The notes under the pieces are model-generated. The model was not told where the DNA came from and made no database searches. It was given only the letters and a program-made list of their open reading frames with translations. A stretch of DNA of 64,000 nucleotides from Bacillus taeanensis (GTDB taxonomy: Bacteria; Bacillota; Bacilli; Bacillales; UBA6769), in NCBI RefSeq assembly GCF_003318295.1, contig NZ_QOCW01000015.1, positions 44,170-108,169 of the forward strand, written 5' to 3'. This document shows positions 53,822 to 62,521 of the stretch, piece by piece; the stretch's first letter is position 1; each line of letters starts with the position of its first letter. The position numbers were made by a program, and so were the translations under genes.

Positions 53822-54733
53822 ATGTTTAAAAACAAATTTAGTTTTTTAGCACTTATTCTTATGCTGAGCTTATCCGTGGTGCTTGCAGCATGCGGCTCGA
53901 ATGAAGAAGCTGGTACAGAAGGAAATGATAACGAAGAAACAACTGCATCAATTGGTGAACAGGTAGACTATGAAATTGTTGGAATTGATCCAGGTGCTGG
54001 ATTAATGAAGCTTGCAGACAAAGCACTAGAAGAATATGAATTAGAAGATTGGAAAGTAACAGCAGGTTCTGGTGCTGCGATGACAGCAGCGCTGAAGAAA
54101 GCATATGACGACGAAGAGCCGATTATCGTAACAGGCTGGACACCGCACTGGAAGTTTTCAAGCTTTGATTTAAAATATCTTGAAGATCCAAAAGGAGTAT
54201 TTGGCGGTCCTGAACAAGTTCATACAATTGTTCGTCCTGGTTTAAAAGAAGATCTTCCTGGCGCATATACAGTGTTAGATCAATTTGAGTGGGAACCAAA
54301 TAACCTTGAAGATGTAATGTTAAAAATCGAGAACGGCATGGATCCTGAAGAAGCGGCAGCTGAATGGGTAAGTGAAAACGAAGAACTTGTTAATACGTGG
54401 ACAGAAGGCGCTGAAGAAGGCAGCGGTGAAGTAACGTTTACGTATGTGGCATGGTCTGATGTCATCGCAGGTACAAATGTGATCTCACATGTTCTTGAAT
54501 CTCTAGGCTATCAAACAGACCTTCGTCAAGTGGAAGCAGCCGCAATGTATGCCGGTGTTGCAGACGGCAGTGCTGATGCATTAGTTGGTGCATGGCTTCC
54601 GACAACACATGAAGATTATATGAATGAGTATGGTGATCAATTAGAAGATCTAGGGCCAAACTTAGACGGCACAACACTTGGTCTTGTTGTACCAGCTTAT
54701 ATGGATATCGATTCGATTGAAGATTTAAAATAA
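53822..54733 (+). CDS. opuAC: Glycine betaine-binding lipoprotein, permuted domain order
   Basis: 303 residues; signal and lipobox LSVVLAACGS; start ATG 53822 after AGGAGTGAGACG. Lobe order is reversed relative to the protein at 49120: it begins with YEIVGIDPGAGLMKLADKALEEY and TGWTPHWKFSSFDLKYLEDPKGVFGG and ends with VTFTYVAWSDVIAGTNVISHVLE, LVGAWLPTTHEDY and GTTLGLVVPAYMDIDSIEDLK. This is the circular permutation known for B. subtilis OpuAC versus ProX-type proteins. Trp residues in TGWTPHW and AWSD form the cage. It ends right after the DSIEDLK motif, as expected. Confidence 0.93.
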   Translation: MFKNKFSFLALILMLSLSVVLAACGSNEEAGTEGNDNEETTASIGEQVDYEIVGIDPGAGLMKLADKALEEYELEDWKVTAGSGAAMTAALKKAYDDEEPIIVTGWTPHWKFSSFDLKYLEDPKGVFGGPEQVHTIVRPGLKEDLPGAYTVLDQFEWEPNNLEDVMLKIENGMDPEEAAAEWVSENEELVNTWTEGAEEGSGEVTFTYVAWSDVIAGTNVISHVLESLGYQTDLRQVEAAAMYAGVADGSADALVGAWLPTTHEDYMNEYGDQLEDLGPNLDGTTLGLVVPAYMDIDSIEDLK

Positions 54734-54769
54734 GAAAAGCGTAAGGCGGCTGGAACTAGATAAAAAGTT

Positions 54770-54833
54770 TGAGGGTCTGTCTCTCTCAAATGGACAAAAC
54801 AGGGTAAATGTCCATTTGAGGGGTCAGACCCCT
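54770..54833. repeat. Dispersed GGGGTCAGACCCC repeat, copy 7 (second subtype)
   Basis: GAGGGTCTGTCTCTCTCAAATGG, ACAAAACAGGGTAAATGTCC, then ATTTGA and GGGGTCAGACCCC at 54820-54832. Differs from copies 1-6 and 9 in having TGTCCATTTGA in place of TGTCTTTTTGC. Confidence 0.8.
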
Positions 54834-54895
54834 TTTATTTTTTTGAAACCTTTCCCCCCTTTATCCGTATAACAGGTAAACACCACAAGAAGGGA

Positions 54896-56587
54896 ATGAA
54901 GGAAATGGGGAATATTTTATTATTTTCACTTATCACCGTATTAGCATCCGCACTTATCCTCTTACCATTATCTAAAAGTAAACAAGAAAAGAAACAAGAA
55001 AAGAAACCAAAATCGATGCTCGCTGCTGCAGCATTATTGATTGGTGTGATGGCCATTGTTTTCTCTTTTTATTATGTAAGCAATCTTGATCGTAATTTTA
55101 CTTCTTTATGGCCTTTACTCGTTATCATAACAGGCTTGGGGGCGTTTTTCTCTTCTGGAAAAGAACGGCTTATAAAGGCCGCGCTGTTTTTAGGAAGCGT
55201 TGGACTTGTTGTTTATTTTTTAACCGCTCCTTTTTTCAATGCAGAGGAAAAATATCAATCAGCAGTTATGGAGGAAAAAGTTGAAATCGAAGCGTTTGAT
55301 GAGTCGGTTACACCCGCAAGCGTGCCGCCGCAGTTTGCCCATAATAAAATGCGAAAATCATTCGGCCAAGTGCCAAATACGAGTTATTATGAGCTTGGAA
55401 ACCTGCAAATCCAAAAAATAAACGGGGAATATGTCTATGTGGCACCTGTGGAATTTTCCGGCCTGTTTAAATGGTTAAAAGGAGAACAAACACCAGGATA
55501 TTTTACGTTAAGCGCGACAGACTCTTCCGCAAACCCGAAATTTATAAAAGCAGAAATGGTTTACACACCTTCCTCTTATTTTCAAAAAAATATCGAGCGT
55601 CATATTCGCATGAACTATCCGAAGCGCATTTTTGAAGGAGACGTTCAGCTTGAGATTGATGAAAGCGGCACACCTTACTATATTCAGTCTTACGGGCAAT
55701 TTATTTCCGCAAGAAACGGCTTTGATGTTGAAGGAATTGTTGTTGTCAATCCACAAACGGGCGAAACAACATCTTATTCGCTTGAGGAAGCACCAGCATT
55801 TATTGACGGCGCTGTCTCCCCTGAAGTGGTGAGCTTACAAAACAGCTATTTCGGTAAATATGTGCACGGCTTTTGGAACAGCTTATTTAGTAAATCAGAC
55901 GTGAAGCTTCCTTCAGATGAAGGAACAGAAGCAAATGTAAGTCCGATTTTTGATCAAACCGGCGAGATGTATTATTTTACTGACTTTACAAGTCCAAGAG
56001 AAGGCGTCGACTCGATGCTCGGCTACTCGCTCACACATGCAAAAACTGGCGAAGCGACTTATTATACAGGAAACCTTGAAGAATCGTACATGGATTCAGA
56101 CGGAGCACTGCAAATTATTGAAAAGAAATTTATTGAAAAAGAGTGGCGCGGTGAGATGCCGGTTTTATATAACTTTTACGGCGAAGCGAGCTGGTTAACA
56201 CCTGTCTTAGATGCGAACGGCTTTTTGCAAAATTACTTTATCGTCTCAGCAGCAAACCCGGAAATTTCGATGTATAGCACTACCCCTAATGAAGCATTGA
56301 AAAAGTATAAAACCGCACTGCAAAGAGGCGGAAGCACCGTTGACGGCAGCTCTAATGCAGAAGAGCACACAATTACCGATACGGTTGTGAGAGTATATAA
56401 AGAGAAAGCCGGCGACTTCACGCTCGTTTCCTTCTTACTCGAAAACGGTCAAAATTATATCGTCTCTTCTGAAAGCAATCCACTCGCTGTTTACATCGAA
56501 AAAGGCGATCAAGTAAAAGTTACCTACTTTGAAACAGGGGAAGCTTTTTTACCTGTAAAAGAAATCTTGATTGAAAACATTCAATAA
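54896..56587 (+). CDS. Membrane protein of unknown function (563 residues)
   Basis: Not recognised. Start ATG 54896 follows AAGAAGGGA; ATG 54905 is an alternative. Four hydrophobic segments occur in the first 125 residues (NILLFSLITVLASALILL, MLAAAALLIGVMAIVFSF, LWPLLVIITGLGAFF, AALFLGSVGLVVYFLT), with a Lys-rich loop between the first two. Residues 130-563 form a large, probably extracellular, beta-rich region with duplicated features (VVVNPQTGETTSYSLEEAPAFID; YSLTHAKTGEATYY; FIVSAANPEISMYSTTPNEAL). There is no Cys. Flanked on both sides by repeat subtype 2 copies (7 and 8). Confidence 0.75.
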   Translation: MKEMGNILLFSLITVLASALILLPLSKSKQEKKQEKKPKSMLAAAALLIGVMAIVFSFYYVSNLDRNFTSLWPLLVIITGLGAFFSSGKERLIKAALFLGSVGLVVYFLTAPFFNAEEKYQSAVMEEKVEIEAFDESVTPASVPPQFAHNKMRKSFGQVPNTSYYELGNLQIQKINGEYVYVAPVEFSGLFKWLKGEQTPGYFTLSATDSSANPKFIKAEMVYTPSSYFQKNIERHIRMNYPKRIFEGDVQLEIDESGTPYYIQSYGQFISARNGFDVEGIVVVNPQTGETTSYSLEEAPAFIDGAVSPEVVSLQNSYFGKYVHGFWNSLFSKSDVKLPSDEGTEANVSPIFDQTGEMYYFTDFTSPREGVDSMLGYSLTHAKTGEATYYTGNLEESYMDSDGALQIIEKKFIEKEWRGEMPVLYNFYGEASWLTPVLDANGFLQNYFIVSAANPEISMYSTTPNEALKKYKTALQRGGSTVDGSSNAEEHTITDTVVRVYKEKAGDFTLVSFLLENGQNYIVSSESNPLAVYIEKGDQVKVTYFETGEAFLPVKEILIENIQ

Positions 56588-56590
56588 CAA

Positions 56591-56650
56591 GAGTCTGTCC
56601 TCCTCAAATGGACAAAAGCGGGTGAATGTCCATTTGAGGGGTCAGACCCC
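56591..56650. repeat. Dispersed GGGGTCAGACCCC repeat, copy 8 (second subtype)
   Basis: GAGTCTGTCCTCCTCAAATG, GACAAAAGCGGGTGAATGTCC, then ATTTGA and GGGGTCAGACCCC. Nearly the same as copy 7, and directly after the stop of the 563-residue protein gene. Confidence 0.8.
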
Positions 56651-56664
56651 TTTTTAAAAAAATA

Positions 56665-56847
56665 CTACTGCTCTCTTAAGCTGTTTAACGCTACTTCCTG
56701 ATGATTATGCGGCTGATCAAGCGGGTAAACGCGCGCTGTTTCATTTTTATCATCAACATGCTGAATATAAACAGGTGTATGATTGTCTAATAGTACATTA
56801 GCCATTACAGGTGATGCAGCGATTTCGCGGGCACGCTTTTTGTCCAT
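56665..56847 (-). CDS. sspH: H-type small acid-soluble spore protein
   Basis: 60 residues: MDKKRAREIAASPVMANVLL, then GVPVYIQHV-like TPVYIQHVDDKNETARVYPLDQP and HNHQEVALNSL. This matches the SspH family pattern of minor spore proteins packaged in the spore core. AGGAGGAGATGAA precedes the ATG at 56847. A monocistronic sporulation gene, expected to be expressed in the forespore. It is one of the best markers that the organism forms endospores. Confidence 0.93.
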   Translation of the reverse strand: MDKKRAREIAASPVMANVLLDNHTPVYIQHVDDKNETARVYPLDQPHNHQEVALNSLREQ

Positions 56848-56916
56848 TTCATCTCCTCCTTTTTTATAACACCTATAATGTGTACTGCTTCACTCGTTAT
56901 TATTCTAATTTGCACG

Positions 56917-56949
56917 AAAAAAGGATGAGGGCCTTCCTCATCCTTTTTC
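56917..56949. terminator. Terminator between sspH and the acidic lipoprotein
   Basis: AAAAAAGGATGAGG-GCCTT-CCTCATCCTTTTT, symmetric with flanking A- and T-runs. Located upstream of sspH, so it most likely ends transcription from another unit on either strand. The DNA at 56950-57089 shows nothing else. Confidence 0.8.
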
Positions 56950-57089
56950 ATATCTATATTTTACATTTTTCCACACGATTTGCTTGTAAAAAAGACGTCA
57001 TCTCTTCTAAAGGAAGCGGCCTGCTTATTAAACATCCGATTCGGTAAAATAGCCCTATCTTTTCTTTATTACACTTTTCATCTTTCTAG

Positions 57090-57359
57090 CTACGAATCAT
57101 TATCTTCTCCCGTCGGTCCAACATTTCCATCTTCATCAATATCAAGCTCATGCTCGCCGCTTTCGCCGCCTTCATTGAGATGATCTTCGTCAACACCGTC
57201 TTCGTTATCCACTTCTTCATCAAGATCCATCTCCCCATCACCCGGCTCCTGCTCTTCTTCCTCTACCGGCTGTTCGTTTTCTTCTTCAGGATTGTTGCAG
57301 CCTGTTAGAAGCAGGAAAGCAGTAAAAACACTCATTACACTAAGCAGAAATTTACTCAT
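57090..57359 (-). CDS. Small acidic lipoprotein
   Basis: 89 residues: a signal peptide with lipobox LLLTGCNN, then a very acidic, Gly-containing tail (EEEEQEPGDGEMDLDEEVDNEDGVDEDHL...GPTGEDNDS) with no predicted fold. TGAGTAAATTTCTGC start at 57359 follows a GGGGGCAT ribosome site. Such tails can bind calcium or other cations at the membrane surface; no family is recognised. Low-complexity, but signals for expression and lipidation are clear. Confidence 0.7.
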   Translation of the reverse strand: MSKFLLSVMSVFTAFLLLTGCNNPEEENEQPVEEEEQEPGDGEMDLDEEVDNEDGVDEDHLNEGGESGEHELDIDEDGNVGPTGEDNDS

Positions 57360-57438
57360 AAAAAATGCCCCCTTGTTCGGTTTCTACACATAATGATAGT
57401 TTTTCCATTATGTGTGGATTTAACCGAAAAGAAGGCAA

Positions 57439-58344
57439 TTAACTTTTTGTATAAATGCAGTAAGAATTCTTGCCACCCTGCTTTGCTTTATACATGGCGC
57501 GGTCGGCATTTACGAGTAACTCTTCAATTGTTTGGGCATCTTCAGAAAATACGCTGACACCGACGCTTGCCGTCACTGGCACTACATAATCTTGTAAAGC
57601 AAGTGGTTGTTCTAATATAGACAGAATGCGTTGACTGATACTTGAAAGGGAGTCGTGTTCAGAAAAGTTGTTGATCAAAAGGACAAACTCATCTCCGCCA
57701 AAACGAGCGGATATATCATTGTTTCGAACTGCATTTTTAAGCCGCTGACCAATTCGGGTTAACAGCTCGTCCCCGATATGGTGACTGTAGCGATCATTAA
57801 CTTCTTTAAATTCATCAATATCGATAAATAGTAAGGCAAACTCCTTTTCCGCTTTATTAGCCGCTTCTAAACACGCTTTAAGCCGCTTAAGAAAATAGCG
57901 TCGATTCGGAAGACCTGTTAAATTATCATGATAGGCGAGATAGTGATGCTTTTCCTTATCACGCTTATATTCTGTTATATCACGGAGAATCGCTAAAAAA
58001 TAAACTTCATTGGATTCAACTTTTGTAACTGTTACTGAAAACCAGTATTGTTGGTCACTTGCAACATAAGAAACCTCTCCTGTCCAGGATCCTGTTGTAT
58101 GTAAGCTTTGAAGAAGGTTTCGGTATCTTTTACTATTTTGGCGTTCAAATTCACTAAACGGCAGCCCGCTTTCACCAATACAGCCTGCTAGTTTTTCATA
58201 GGCTGGATTATGGTAAACAATTTGTTTTTGCTCATTTAAAATAAATATAGCATCATTCATGGCCATAGCAGCTTTCATAAAACAGTCGGCAGAAAGCTTC
58301 GTAACTTCTTTGCACGTTTGGTCCTTTTTATCTTCTATGTACAC
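57439..58344 (-). CDS. PAS-GGDEF diguanylate cyclase (cytoplasmic)
   Basis: 301 residues, no membrane span. PAS domain at about 25-140 (AMNDAIFILNEQKQIVYHNPAYEKLAG; FLAILRDITEYKRDKEKHH) then GGDEF from about 145: YHDNLTGLPNRRYFLKRL, FALLFIDIDEFKEVNDRYSHHIGDELL and RFGGDEFVLLI. The RNND I-site is intact five residues before the motif, so product inhibition is likely. A second cyclic-di-GMP producer beside that at 37932. The upstream region is occupied by TnpB element 3, about 80 bases from the start. Confidence 0.94.
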   Translation of the reverse strand: MYIEDKKDQTCKEVTKLSADCFMKAAMAMNDAIFILNEQKQIVYHNPAYEKLAGCIGESGLPFSEFERQNSKRYRNLLQSLHTTGSWTGEVSYVASDQQYWFSVTVTKVESNEVYFLAILRDITEYKRDKEKHHYLAYHDNLTGLPNRRYFLKRLKACLEAANKAEKEFALLFIDIDEFKEVNDRYSHHIGDELLTRIGQRLKNAVRNNDISARFGGDEFVLLINNFSEHDSLSSISQRILSILEQPLALQDYVVPVTASVGVSVFSEDAQTIEELLVNADRAMYKAKQGGKNSYCIYTKS

Positions 58345-58571
58345 TTTTCCACCTCCAATTTTTCCATATATACCCTTATACCATTTTATTATAACGAGTT
58401 TTTTTAAAATTACAGATTTTCCGAACGGGAAAGCCCATCGCCTTTAGGCATGGGATGAACGTGAGTCGAACAGGGCGTATCTTGGGATACGTTAACTGTT
58501 CGATTTTTCAATTTCGCTACTAGAAACGTTTGTTCTGTTGTGGTAGAATTTTGTTAAAGGAGGTGGAAAAA

Positions 58572-59765
58572 ATAAACATTCATAAAGCCTACAAGTTTAG
58601 GTTGTACCCAACAGCTCAACAAACGACGATGATCAATAAAACGATTGGCTGCTGCCGATATGTGTTCAACCAAGCATTAGGAAATCAAAAGAAAAAAGAT
58701 GCCTACTGGTACATCGTACAGGAAATGGTTCAAAACGGTCAGCTTCTAAAAAATGAATGGAAATCAGATTTCTTTCATGCTGCCCAAGCTCAAAAAGAAT
58801 TAACAGAAGTAAAAAAACAGATTGATTGGTTAAGAGAAGTCGATGCGACCGCTCTGCAGCGTACTCTTCAAGATTTAGGGAAAGCCTATCAGGACTACTA
58901 TAAAAAAACAAAAGGGAAACCTTGCTTTAAAAGCAAGAAAAATGATGTACAGTCATATACAACCAAGTGTAACTATAACAAGAAAACAGGCGTTGGAACA
59001 ATCCGAATTGAAAACGATTGTTTCGTTCGTCTTCCGAAAGTGGGACTCGTTCGTTTTGCAAAATCTCGTGAAGTCGAGGGAAAATTTCTTTCAGCTGCTG
59101 TAAGAAGAACGCCGTCAGGAAAATACTTCATCTCCATTTTAACCGAACAAGCTGTTCACTCTTCTCAACCTTCTTTATTCGAAGTCGGAATCGATGTTGG
59201 CCTTAAAGATTTTGCAACCTTTTCTGATGGAACGAAGCTCAAAAATCCAAAATGGTTTTGTAAACTAGAAGAAAAGCTGGCTAAAGAGCAGCGTGTGTTG
59301 TCAAGGCGTCAAGTTGACAGCGCGAACTGGAATAAACAGCGCATCAAAGTCGCCCGCATTCATGAAAAAATCGCGAACGTTCGAACTGATTTTTTGCATA
59401 AAGTTTCTTCATCGCTGGTCAACGACAACCAAGTGATCTGTATCGAAGATCTTCGTGTGAAAAACATGGTAAAAAATAGCATATTATCTAAAGCGATTTC
59501 AGAAGTGTCATGGGCAGAATTTCGCCGCATGTTAACGTACAAATACACATGGTATGGAAAAGAGCTGATTGTAGTTGGTTCAAACTTTGCGAGTTCGCAG
59601 CTGTGTTCAAGTTGTGGATATAAAAATAAAGAAGTGAAAAACCTTTCTTTAAGAGAATGGACGTGTCAATGCGGGGCTAAACATGATCGAGATCATAACG
59701 CCGCTAAAAACATTCTTCAAGAGGGGATCAGACTTCGAACCGCGGGGCACACGGGGATCGCCTAA
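58572..59765 (+). CDS. tnpB: TnpB RNA-guided nuclease of element 3
   Basis: Intact TnpB of about 397 residues. Motifs: [29 protein letters not shown] at the N-terminus, RuvC-I Asp in [16 protein letters not shown], RuvC-II Glu in [13 protein letters not shown], zinc ribbon CSSCGY...WTCQCG and RuvC-III Asp in [13 protein letters not shown]. The ribosome site AAAGGAGG (58556-58563) is followed at ideal distance by ATA (58572), giving INIHKAYKF; the only in-frame ATG/GTG/TTG codons near it are TTG 58530 and GTG 58563, the latter inside the ribosome site. An unusual ATA start is therefore possible; TTG 58530 is the formal alternative. Confidence 0.9.
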   Translation: MNIHKAYKFRLYPTAQQTTMINKTIGCCRYVFNQALGNQKKKDAYWYIVQEMVQNGQLLKNEWKSDFFHAAQAQKELTEVKKQIDWLREVDATALQRTLQDLGKAYQDYYKKTKGKPCFKSKKNDVQSYTTKCNYNKKTGVGTIRIENDCFVRLPKVGLVRFAKSREVEGKFLSAAVRRTPSGKYFISILTEQAVHSSQPSLFEVGIDVGLKDFATFSDGTKLKNPKWFCKLEEKLAKEQRVLSRRQVDSANWNKQRIKVARIHEKIANVRTDFLHKVSSSLVNDNQVICIEDLRVKNMVKNSILSKAISEVSWAEFRRMLTYKYTWYGKELIVVGSNFASSQLCSSCGYKNKEVKNLSLREWTCQCGAKHDRDHNAAKNILQEGIRLRTAGHTGIA

Positions 59766-59919
59766 TGGGTACTGTACAGCGTTCTAAGGTACATCCTTTT
59801 TGAGCCGAAGGTTCAAACGACATAGGAAAACTCATCGCTCAAGAAATCTTGTCGTGAGATAAGAGGACTTAACGCATGTGGGAAAAGAATCCCACTGCTT
59901 CTAGCGGTGGGAGTGTCAA
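59766..59919 (+). ncRNA. Predicted omega RNA region of element 3
   Basis: The 154 bases after tnpB contain several hairpins, ending in GAATCCCACTGCTTCTAGCG and GTGGGAGTGTCAA, the usual 3' end of such guide scaffolds. The guide would be the host bases that follow from about 59920. Confidence 0.55.
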
Positions 59920-59943
59920 ATAGCAATAATACTTCCAAAATGA

Positions 59944-59972
59944 AAAAAGCAGCCTGTCACTAAGACAGGCTT
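59944..59972 (-). terminator. Terminator after fabZ
   Basis: On the minus strand AAGCCTGTC-TTAGT-GACAGGCTGCTTTTTTC, eleven bases beyond the fabZ stop and just outside element 3. Confidence 0.85.
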
Positions 59973-59982
59973 GCTGGTAACG

Positions 59983-60417
59983 TTACTCTGATTTATCTCC
60001 TAAGGCAAACATAATTTCCGCTTCACAAACAGTTTCACCTTCAACTGTTGCGAGTGCTGTTCCTTTGCCAATTTTCCCTCTAACACGTGTTAATTCTACT
60101 TCAAGCTTTAACTGATCGCCAGGTACAACTTGTCTTTTAAAGCGGCATTTATCAATTCCGCCGAAAAAGGCAAGACGTCCTTTGTTTTCTTCTTTTTTCA
60201 GAAGAGCAACCGCACCTACTTGAGCCAGTGCCTCAACAATTAAAACACCAGGCATTACCGGGTATTCAGGAAAATGACCGTTAAAAAATTCTTCATTTGC
60301 TGACACGTTTTTAATGCCGACCGCGCGCTTTCCTTCTTCTACTTCTAAAATGCGGTCCACAAGTAAAAATGGATAGCGATGTGGAATAATCGCCTTAATT
60401 TCTTCAGTAGTAAGCAT
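59983..60417 (-). CDS. fabZ: 3-hydroxyacyl-ACP dehydratase
   Basis: Dehydrates 3-hydroxyacyl-ACP in fatty-acid elongation. 144 residues; hot-dog fold with [17 protein letters not shown], the catalytic His in [22 protein letters not shown] and the Glu in this same helix, both intact. It is the last gene of mbl-epuA-fabZ, all minus strand with gaps of about 60 bases or less. In B. subtilis the order mbl, flhO, flhP, then this gene is found, so part of the usual interval is missing here. Confidence 0.96.
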   Translation of the reverse strand: MLTTEEIKAIIPHRYPFLLVDRILEVEEGKRAVGIKNVSANEEFFNGHFPEYPVMPGVLIVEALAQVGAVALLKKEENKGRLAFFGGIDKCRFKRQVVPGDQLKLEVELTRVRGKIGKGTALATVEGETVCEAEIMFALGDKSE

Positions 60418-60475
60418 GAGAAAATCCTCCTATGTATAAACAAAAGAGGTGCAGCAAAGCTAACACCTCCTGCAT

Positions 60476-60793
60476 TTAATTGTTATTTTTTGTTACGATA
60501 TCAAGAATATGCTGCCATGTTTCAAGTTGGAACACTTCCATCGGTTGTCCGCCGCCAAGAATGCCGTATCCGACCATCGCACCTATTACAGCACTTAAGA
60601 TTAAAAAGAAGCTAATAAGAACAAGACGGAGCCAAATCGGAAAGACGCGTTTTTTATGTGCTTTCAAAAATAAGCGAAACCTTTTCCATTTAGACACTTG
60701 GTTCGTCTCTTCTTTTTCCATAACTTCCTCCGACTGATGCTGATGCGTTACTTCTTCATGATCTCTGTCAGCCATCGCTTGATTCACCATCAA
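60476..60793 (-). CDS. EpuA-family small membrane protein
   Basis: 105 residues: a charged, His/Glu-rich cytoplasmic N-terminus (about 1-40), a basic patch (KWKRFRLFLKAHKKRVFPIW), one membrane span (LRLVLISFFLILSAVIGAMVGYGILGG) and a short outside tail. This is the EpuA family, often mis-named as an RNA polymerase beta subunit-like protein in databases and usually located between mbl/flhP and fabZ. Function unknown; conserved neighbours suggest a role in cell envelope biology. It begins one base after the mbl stop on the same strand. Confidence 0.8.
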   Translation of the reverse strand: MMVNQAMADRDHEEVTHQHQSEEVMEKEETNQVSKWKRFRLFLKAHKKRVFPIWLRLVLISFFLILSAVIGAMVGYGILGGGQPMEVFQLETWQHILDIVTKNNN

Positions 60794-61795
60794 TTAAATC
60801 AGCTTTCTCTTTGCGATTTTGTCGATATGCTCAAGCATTAAACCCGTTCCTTTTGCCACACACTGCATTGGCTCTTCGGCAACTAGTACCGGCACTTTAA
60901 GCTCTTCGGCAAACAATTGATCAATACCGTGAAGAAGCGCGCCGCCGCCAGTTAAAATAATACCTTTATCAATAATATCGGCAGAAAGCTCTGGCGGTGT
61001 TTTTTCAAGCACACTTTTGGCAGCCTGAATCAGATGTGCGACAGACTCTTCTAGTGCTCCCTGTACTTCCTCGGAACCGACTGTAATCGTGCGTGGAAGT
61101 CCTGAGACCATATCACGGCCGCGGATGTCAATTTCTTCTTTTCGAGCGCCTGGAAATACAGTCGCTACGTTAACTTTAATTTCTTCTGCTGTTCGTTCAC
61201 CAATTAAAAGCTTGTACTTTTTCTTAATATGGTTTAAGATTTCGTAATCAAACTTGTCCCCTGCCATCTTAATGGAAGAGGCGGTGACAATGTCGCCCAT
61301 TGATAATACGGCTACATCCGTCGTTCCACCGCCTATGTCCACTACCATATTTCCGCTCGGTTGAAAAATATCCATCCCAGCGCCAATCGCTGCCACTTTC
61401 GGCTCTTCTTCAAGAAAGACCTGCTTACCGCCGCTTTTTTCAGCAGCTTCTTTAATGGCTTTCTTTTCAACCGATGTAATATTTGTAGGGGTACAAATTA
61501 AAATACGCGGCTTTGCTAAAAATCCTTTAACATTAATTTTGTTTAAAAAGTAGCGCAGCATCGTTTCTGTTACTTCAAAATCCGCAATTACGCCGTCCTT
61601 TAACGGACGAATCGCAACGATATTTCCAGGTGTTCGACCAACCATACGACGGGCTGATTCACCCACTTCAAGAGCTCTGCCGCTTTGTGTATCTATCGCC
61701 ACTACAGAAGGCTCATCAAGAACAACTCCACGACCTTTAACATAAATCAACACATTTGCTGTTCCAAGATCGATTCCTATATCACGTGAAAACAT
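60794..61795 (-). CDS. mbl: MreB-like cell-shape protein Mbl
   Basis: Actin-like filament protein guiding lateral wall synthesis. 333 residues with DIGIDLGTANVLIYVKGRGVVLDEPSVVAID at the N-terminus (phosphate 1), NMVVDIGGGTTDVAVLSMG (phosphate 2), and IILTGGGALLHGIDQLFAEEL (adenosine). Mbl rather than MreB is indicated by the position next to spoIIID, the standard Bacillus order. Start ATG 61795 follows AGGGAGGAAAG. Essential in many Bacilli. Confidence 0.97.
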   Translation of the reverse strand: MFSRDIGIDLGTANVLIYVKGRGVVLDEPSVVAIDTQSGRALEVGESARRMVGRTPGNIVAIRPLKDGVIADFEVTETMLRYFLNKINVKGFLAKPRILICTPTNITSVEKKAIKEAAEKSGGKQVFLEEEPKVAAIGAGMDIFQPSGNMVVDIGGGTTDVAVLSMGDIVTASSIKMAGDKFDYEILNHIKKKYKLLIGERTAEEIKVNVATVFPGARKEEIDIRGRDMVSGLPRTITVGSEEVQGALEESVAHLIQAAKSVLEKTPPELSADIIDKGIILTGGGALLHGIDQLFAEELKVPVLVAEEPMQCVAKGTGLMLEHIDKIAKRKLI

Positions 61796-61923
61796 TCAAG
61801 CTTTCCTCCCTGTACTTTAAAACATCATCTATTAGTATTATAGCCGAATTACAGATTTAATCCATTTTTTTATTGTACCACAAATTAAGAACAGGGATAA
61901 TCTCTTTTTTTATGAAATTTTTC

Positions 61924-62199
61924 TTATTTTAAAAGCTCATTAATCACCTCGGTATCTTTTTGGTATTTAATTCGCGTTGCTTCTCCGCCGCGTAGATGTC
62001 GAATTGATTTATGATACTCTAAAATGTCCTTTACTTTATTTGCGAGGTCTGGGTTAATTTCTGGCAGCCTTTCCGTTAAATCCTTATGAACAGTGCTTTT
62101 TGAAACACCAAACTCTTTTGCGATAACTCTTACTGTTTTTTTCGTCTCCACGATGTATTTGCCAATCTTGATGGTACGCTCTTTGATGTAATCGTGCAC
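61924..62199 (-). CDS. spoIIID: Sporulation transcription regulator SpoIIID
   Basis: Mother-cell DNA-binding protein that activates and represses many sigma-E genes. 91 residues, start GTG 62199 (reads as M-HDYIKERTIKIGKYIVETKKTVRVIAKEFG), preceded by GGGAGGCGAG; an ATG further upstream has no ribosome site. The helix-turn-helix is VRVIAKEFGVSKSTVHKDLTERL and the basic C-terminal helix SIRHLRGGEATRIKYQKD contacts the minor groove. Near-identical to B. subtilis in the visible core. Confidence 0.97.
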   Translation of the reverse strand: MHDYIKERTIKIGKYIVETKKTVRVIAKEFGVSKSTVHKDLTERLPEINPDLANKVKDILEYHKSIRHLRGGEATRIKYQKDTEVINELLK

Positions 62200-62521
62200 A
62201 CCACTCGCCTCCCTGAATTGGATAGTGAGAGGTGCGAAATGAGACATTTCGTGATCATGCAACGAAGCTAGCAAGCTGCTGGCGTAGTCTTAATCAGAAA
62301 GGATGATCTTGAACCTACTTCGAAGCTATCCCACTTGCTCACCTCTGCCCCTCATTGTCTAAGTTTTGGTACATTTTATTAGGGAAGTTGTGGATATATA
62401 CCAAAAAGTCAAGCCTGACAAGCAAAATATGCAAATTTTTTTTATTTTTTTATGTCATGAATGTGAATTTTGCTTATTTTCAAGCAAAATTCATCTTTTT
62501 TTAGGTCTTTATTACTATTTT
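62200..62521. other. spoIIID upstream region with an orphan hairpin
   Basis: No gene is seen. A perfect 11-base inverted repeat GAATTTTGCTT / AAGCAAAATTC (62465-62492) is followed on the plus strand by ATCTTTTTTT, a terminator-like structure although no plus-strand gene precedes it. The spoIIID promoter must lie in 62220-62400. Confidence 0.5.

Larger units (their letters stand above)
58425..59919 (+). mobile_element. Complete TnpB element (element 3)
   Basis: Left end contains the hairpin GCCCATCGCC...GGCATGGG near 58433-58454 and the right end the hairpin CCCACTGCTTCTAGCGGTGGG followed by AGTGTCAA near 59919, both typical of IS605-group TnpB elements. It holds an intact tnpB, no TnpA. It sits between fabZ and the GGDEF gene. 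Boundaries are approximate. Confidence 0.8.

Noticed and set aside
57090..57359. Acidic 89-residue frame as a chance low-complexity ORF
   Set aside because: Kept as a gene because it has a proper lipobox signal peptide and a ribosome site.
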